A DNA stretch of 15,229 nucleotides, taken from Methanomicrobiales archaeon. Its GTDB lineage: Archaea > Halobacteriota > Methanomicrobia > Methanomicrobiales > JACTUA01. The DNA lies in contig JAJRCS010000149.1 of NCBI GenBank assembly GCA_028678815.1, positions 1 through 15,229 on the forward strand, given 5' to 3'. Positions 12,365-15,229 of the stretch are shown here, piece after piece (position 1 is the first letter of the stretch; every line of letters begins with the position of its first letter). The notes beneath the pieces were generated by a model that made no database searches, was not told the origin of the DNA, and saw only the letters and a program-made list of their open reading frames with translations. The translations under genes were made by a program, and so were the position numbers.

Positions 12365-13495
12365 ATGATCCTCCCGATCCTCCTCGCCGCCCTCGCCGTC
12401 CTCGTCACCCTCGCCTATGCCTCCGTGCTCGACGTGAGAGACCGGTCCGTGCCGGTCCGCGTGTGGTACCCCCTCTACGTCGTGGGATCCATCGCGGTGA
12501 TCTGGTACCTCGTCACCGCCCCCGCGGGGGCGGGCACCGTGGCCGGGTACGCAGCCCTCATCGTCACCGTCATCTATGGCATCGAGCTCGAGGCTGAGAA
12601 CGGGGAGGTCCCGGGGCATGTCCTCGCCCTCGCCGTGGCGGCCACCCTCCTCCAGGGGATTGCCTGGGGGTTCCTCTGGAACAGCCTCGGGCCGGTGGCC
12701 ATCCTGGGCTTCATCGCCCTCGCCGCCGCCCTTTGGAAGGGCCTCGACCTCGAGAGGAGAGCGAGCCGTGCCGGGGTGGAGCTCCCCCCGTTCCAGCAGT
12801 GGTTCCGGTTCTGGCACATCCCCCTCGTCATCGCCCTGCAGGGGGTGGGCTGGTGCGGTCTCTTCCTCGCAGGGAATGGGGGGACAGGCGACCTCCTCCT
12901 CATCCTCGTCGCCCTCTACGCCGAGCTCTTCCTCGCCTTCGCCGCGATGAACCTCTTCGGGGGGGCCGATGCCATAGCCTTCATCTGCATCGCCCTCTTC
13001 GTCCCCGTCTTCCCCCTCGAGCCGGTCCTCGGCTACCCGCCCCTCCGGTTCCTCCCCTTCTCCGCCCTCACGAACGCGGTCATCCTGAACCTCGTGACGC
13101 CCCTCGGGTTCTTCCTCTGGAACGCGGTGAGGGGGAACCGGGCGCCCTTCCCCTACACCTTCTTCGGGTACCCCGTGGAGGGGAAGGCCATCGAGAAGAG
13201 CTATGGCTTCGTCATGGAGGACTTCCACGAGGAGGGGGGTGAGCTCAGGCGCCGGTTCATCCCCATCGGTGAAGCCCTCGGCCGGATGGTGAAGGGGAAG
13301 GGGAGGATCTACACGAAGCACCTGAGGGAGCACCCGGAGCGGTTCACCCGGGAGCTCGCCCTCTACCGGAGGGCCGGCGTGGTCTGGATCTCGTACGGGG
13401 TCCCCTTCATCCTCCCCATCCTCGCCGGCTTCGCCGTGGCCCTCTTCGGGGGGGACCTCCTCTTCGCGGCCATGAGCGCGGTGGCAGGGGTGTGA
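12365..13495 (+). CDS. A24-family archaeal prepilin/preflagellin peptidase, enlarged
   Basis: 376 residues, highly hydrophobic with several membrane spans. The first catalytic Asp is in [11 protein letters not shown] (D23) and the second in [11 protein letters not shown] (D202), the archaeal form of the GxGD motif. The enzyme cleaves the class III signal peptide of archaellins and prepilins at the membrane. FlaK/PibD-type enzymes are often near 230 residues; here the two Asp lie about 180 residues apart, and a soluble loop (about 258-335) follows before the last membrane span. No ribosome site is evident before the ATG, so the transcript may have little or no leader. It likely serves the pilus set encoded on the other strand, which is inference. 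hisI follows ten bases after the stop. Confidence 0.85.
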   Translation: MILPILLAALAVLVTLAYASVLDVRDRSVPVRVWYPLYVVGSIAVIWYLVTAPAGAGTVAGYAALIVTVIYGIELEAENGEVPGHVLALAVAATLLQGIAWGFLWNSLGPVAILGFIALAAALWKGLDLERRASRAGVELPPFQQWFRFWHIPLVIALQGVGWCGLFLAGNGGTGDLLLILVALYAELFLAFAAMNLFGGADAIAFICIALFVPVFPLEPVLGYPPLRFLPFSALTNAVILNLVTPLGFFLWNAVRGNRAPFPYTFFGYPVEGKAIEKSYGFVMEDFHEEGGELRRRFIPIGEALGRMVKGKGRIYTKHLREHPERFTRELALYRRAGVVWISYGVPFILPILAGFAVALFGGDLLFAAMSAVAGV

Positions 13496-13505
13496 AAGGA
13501 GCTCC

Positions 13506-13886
13506 ATGACCATGATACCCGTGAAATTCCAGGGCGGCCTCATTCCCGTGGTGGCCGTCGATGCCCGGACCAGGGAGGTCCTCATGGTGGCGTACGCCAA
13601 TGATGAGGCCCTCGACCTCACCCGGAGGACCGGCTTTGCGCACTACTACAGCCGCTCCAGGAAGAAGATCTGGAAGAAGGGGGAGGAGAGCGGCCATCTC
13701 CAGCGGGTCGTCCGGATCCTCGTGGACTGCGATGGGGACACCCTCCTCTACGAGGTCGAGCAGGCGGGGGTCGCCTGCCACACCGGCCACCGGTCCTGCT
13801 TCTACCGGACCCTTGAGGGGGAGGAGATCGCCCCGCAGGTCCTCGACCCGGACGAGGTGTACGGGAAGAAGAAGGGGAAGGGCTGA
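13506..13886 (+). CDS. hisI: Phosphoribosyl-AMP cyclohydrolase
   Basis: 126 residues, the usual size of a stand-alone HisI. It hydrolyses the purine ring of phosphoribosyl-AMP in the third step of histidine biosynthesis. Family motifs are complete: [18 protein letters not shown] (49-66), DCDGD (74-78, the Mg site with zinc ligand C75), and [12 protein letters not shown] (C91 and C98, zinc ligands from the other subunit). The basic KKKGKG end is ordinary. AAAGGAG at 13495-13501 precedes the ATG at 13506 closely; an in-frame ATG at 13512 has better spacing, so the start could be two codons later. It is probably co-transcribed with the peptidase gene, with no evident functional link. No other his genes are in the window. 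Confidence 0.96.
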   Translation: MTMIPVKFQGGLIPVVAVDARTREVLMVAYANDEALDLTRRTGFAHYYSRSRKKIWKKGEESGHLQRVVRILVDCDGDTLLYEVEQAGVACHTGHRSCFYRTLEGEEIAPQVLDPDEVYGKKKGKG

Positions 13887-13928
13887 GGCCTGTGCCGGGA
13901 TCCCTGCACCTCCCCCTTCCCTGACCGG

Positions 13929-13987
13929 ATGAAAATAAAAAAATCAATGACCCCCTGCATGCAACCTTTCCCTGAATAATATATCAA
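13929..13987 (+). promoter_or_regulatory. Candidate promoter of the PIN-ATPase gene
   Basis: Two AT-rich boxes lie in the 126-bp gap after hisI: GAAAATAAAAAAATC (13930-13944) and AATAATATATCAA (13975-13987). The first would give a leader of about 48 bases that includes the AAAGGAGG ribosome site at 13994-14001. The second would start transcription after that site. The strong ribosome site, 11 bases before the ATG, favours the first. Confidence 0.4.
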
Positions 13988-14012
13988 TCACCGAAAGGAG
14001 GCGAGAGTTTTT

Positions 14013-15229
14013 ATGAAGATAGTCCCGGATACAAGCGCCGTCATAGACGGGCGCATCACCCAGATGATACGCACGGGTGAATACAAGGGCTCGGTCATCA
14101 TCATCCCCGAGGCGGTGGTGGCGGAGCTCGAGGCACAGGCGAACCAGGGCCGGGAGATCGGGTTCTCGGGCCTCACCGAGCTCCAGGAGCTCTCCCGGAT
14201 CGCGAAGGAGGGTACCATCGAGCTGAAGTACATCGGGGAGCGGCCGACCCTGGACCAGGTGAAGCTCGCGAGCGGCGGCGAGATCGATGCCCTCATCCGG
14301 AAGGTGGCCATCGAGCACGGGGCCCAGTTCATCACGAGCGACGTGGTCCAGGCCGAGGTCGCCCGGGCGAAGGGCCTCGACGTCGTGTACTTAAAGCCCC
14401 AGATCGGGGACTTTGCCCCCCTGGCCATCGACCAGTTCTTCGACGAGAACACCATGGCGGTCTACCTGAAGGAGCGGATGCCCCCCCTCGCGAAGAAGGG
14501 CACCCTGAAGGAGGTCCGGCTCGTCACCACGAGCGACGTGCCCCTCTCGGAGCACGAGCTGAAGGGCATGGCCCAGGAGATCCTCGAGCGGGCGAAGCGG
14601 GACCCCGACGGCTTCATCGAGCTGGAGAAGCGCGGGGTGACGGTGGTCCAGATCGGGTCCCTGCGCATCGCCATCGCCCGCCGGCCCTTCTCCGACGGGA
14701 TGGAGATCTCCGCAGTCCGGCCCGTGGGGAAGGTCACCCTGGAGAACTACGGGAAGGCAGATCTCATCAAGAAGCGGGTCATCTCCGACCGGCGGGGGCT
14801 CCTCATCGCCGGCCCGCCGGGCTCGGGGAAGACGACCCTCTCCCAGTCCATCGCCACCTTCCTCTCGGACCATGGCCTCGTGGTGAAGACCATGGAGGCC
14901 CCGCGGGACCTCCAGGTCCCGGACCAGATCACCCAGTACACCTCCCTGGAGGGCTCGATGCAGTCCACGGGTGACGTCCTCCTCCTCGTCCGGCCGGACT
15001 TCGTCATCTTCGACGAGCTCCGGAAGGACGAGGACTTCACCACCTTCGCCGACATGCGCCTCGCCGGGGTGGGGATGATCGGGGTCGTCCATGCCCACGA
15101 GGTGCAGGACGCCCTCCAGCGGATCCTCGAGCGGGTGCCCTTCGGGATGCTCATCCAGGTGGTGAACACCATCTTCTTCGTGACGGACGGGGATGTCTCG
15201 CGGGTGTACGAGCTCCAGTTCGGGATCCA
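14013..15229 (+). CDS. PIN-domain/P-loop ATPase (PINA-like), 3'-truncated by the window
   Basis: 405 complete codons before the window ends. The N-terminal PIN domain (about 1-130) has acidic residues typical of the nuclease fold: D6 (VPDTSAVIDG), E37-E39 region, E90/D92 and D110 (FITSDVV). The P-loop ATPase follows, with Walker A GPPGSGKT (267-274), Walker B FVIFDELR (330-337) and a His motif VVHAHE (358-363), a fold related to secretion ATPases and Holliday-junction motors. Archaeal members of this family are about 600 residues and usually end in a KH domain, which would lie beyond the edge. In Sulfolobus the homologue PINA acts on Holliday junctions. Strong AAAGGAGG ribosome site. The family is certain; a role in DNA repair or RNA metabolism here is inferred. 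Confidence 0.92.
   Translation, partial: MKIVPDTSAVIDGRITQMIRTGEYKGSVIIIPEAVVAELEAQANQGREIGFSGLTELQELSRIAKEGTIELKYIGERPTLDQVKLASGGEIDALIRKVAIEHGAQFITSDVVQAEVARAKGLDVVYLKPQIGDFAPLAIDQFFDENTMAVYLKERMPPLAKKGTLKEVRLVTTSDVPLSEHELKGMAQEILERAKRDPDGFIELEKRGVTVVQIGSLRIAIARRPFSDGMEISAVRPVGKVTLENYGKADLIKKRVISDRRGLLIAGPPGSGKTTLSQSIATFLSDHGLVVKTMEAPRDLQVPDQITQYTSLEGSMQSTGDVLLLVRPDFVIFDELRKDEDFTTFADMRLAGVGMIGVVHAHEVQDALQRILERVPFGMLIQVVNTIFFVTDGDVSRVYELQFGI

Noticed and set aside
12281..13621. A 446-codon minus-strand frame opposite the prepilin peptidase
   Set aside because: The product is rich in Glu, Gly, Asp and His without any motif, while the plus strand encodes both catalytic Asp motifs and membrane spans.
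1..15229. tRNA, rRNA, insertion sequence or integrase
   Set aside because: No cloverleaf, ribosomal RNA stretch, transposase motif or terminal inverted repeat was recognised on either strand, though a covariance search was not possible.
15222..15229. GGATCC at the right edge as a cloning junction
   Set aside because: The site is inside an intact PIN-ATPase reading frame and occurs by chance elsewhere in the window, so it gives no sign of an artificial end.

Overview
The window reads as a GC-rich hydrogenotrophic methanogen, most likely of the Methanomicrobiales. The evidence is an MvhAG-type [NiFe] hydrogenase, archaeal-type MinD, an archaeal A24 prepilin peptidase, a PIN-domain ATPase, AT-rich archaeal TATA-like boxes and Shine-Dalgarno sequences of the methanogen form GGTGATC. 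The order is inferred from gene content; no rRNA or tRNA is present to confirm it.

Left to right there are two divergent blocks. The minus-strand block runs from about 12235 down to 1. Its first part is a tightly packed run: a 2[4Fe-4S] ferredoxin, a short hairpin-rich region with mini-ORFs, a V4R-domain protein, hydrogenase small and large subunits, a stand-alone Roadblock/LC7 protein, a 618-residue protein with a PATAN/DUF4388-like head, a Pro/Ala-rich linker and a Roadblock tail, and a second PATAN-like protein. Next comes MinD, with a candidate promoter of its own and an oligo-T terminator. After a 173-bp AT-rich gap with another candidate promoter lies a Tad/Epd-like pilus or secretion set: a small two-domain protein, a 1129-residue secretion ATPase with a repeat-bearing N-terminal extension, a T2SSF membrane protein, and the first codons of a further gene that leaves the window.

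The plus-strand block (12365 to the right end) holds a large prepilin peptidase, hisI (histidine biosynthesis), and a PIN-domain/P-loop ATPase cut by the right edge.

The point of greatest interest is the coupling of a soluble hydrogenase to Roadblock, PATAN-like and MinD proteins and to a pilus-type ATPase. No mvhD or hdr gene is in the window. The 618-residue Roadblock protein and the secretion ATPase also share the same short helix motifs, set in Pro/Ala linkers. This suggests that both bind a common partner, and that the two gene groups form one system, possibly a hydrogen-responsive control of a surface structure or of polar organisation. That function is inference; the motifs and gene order are visible directly.
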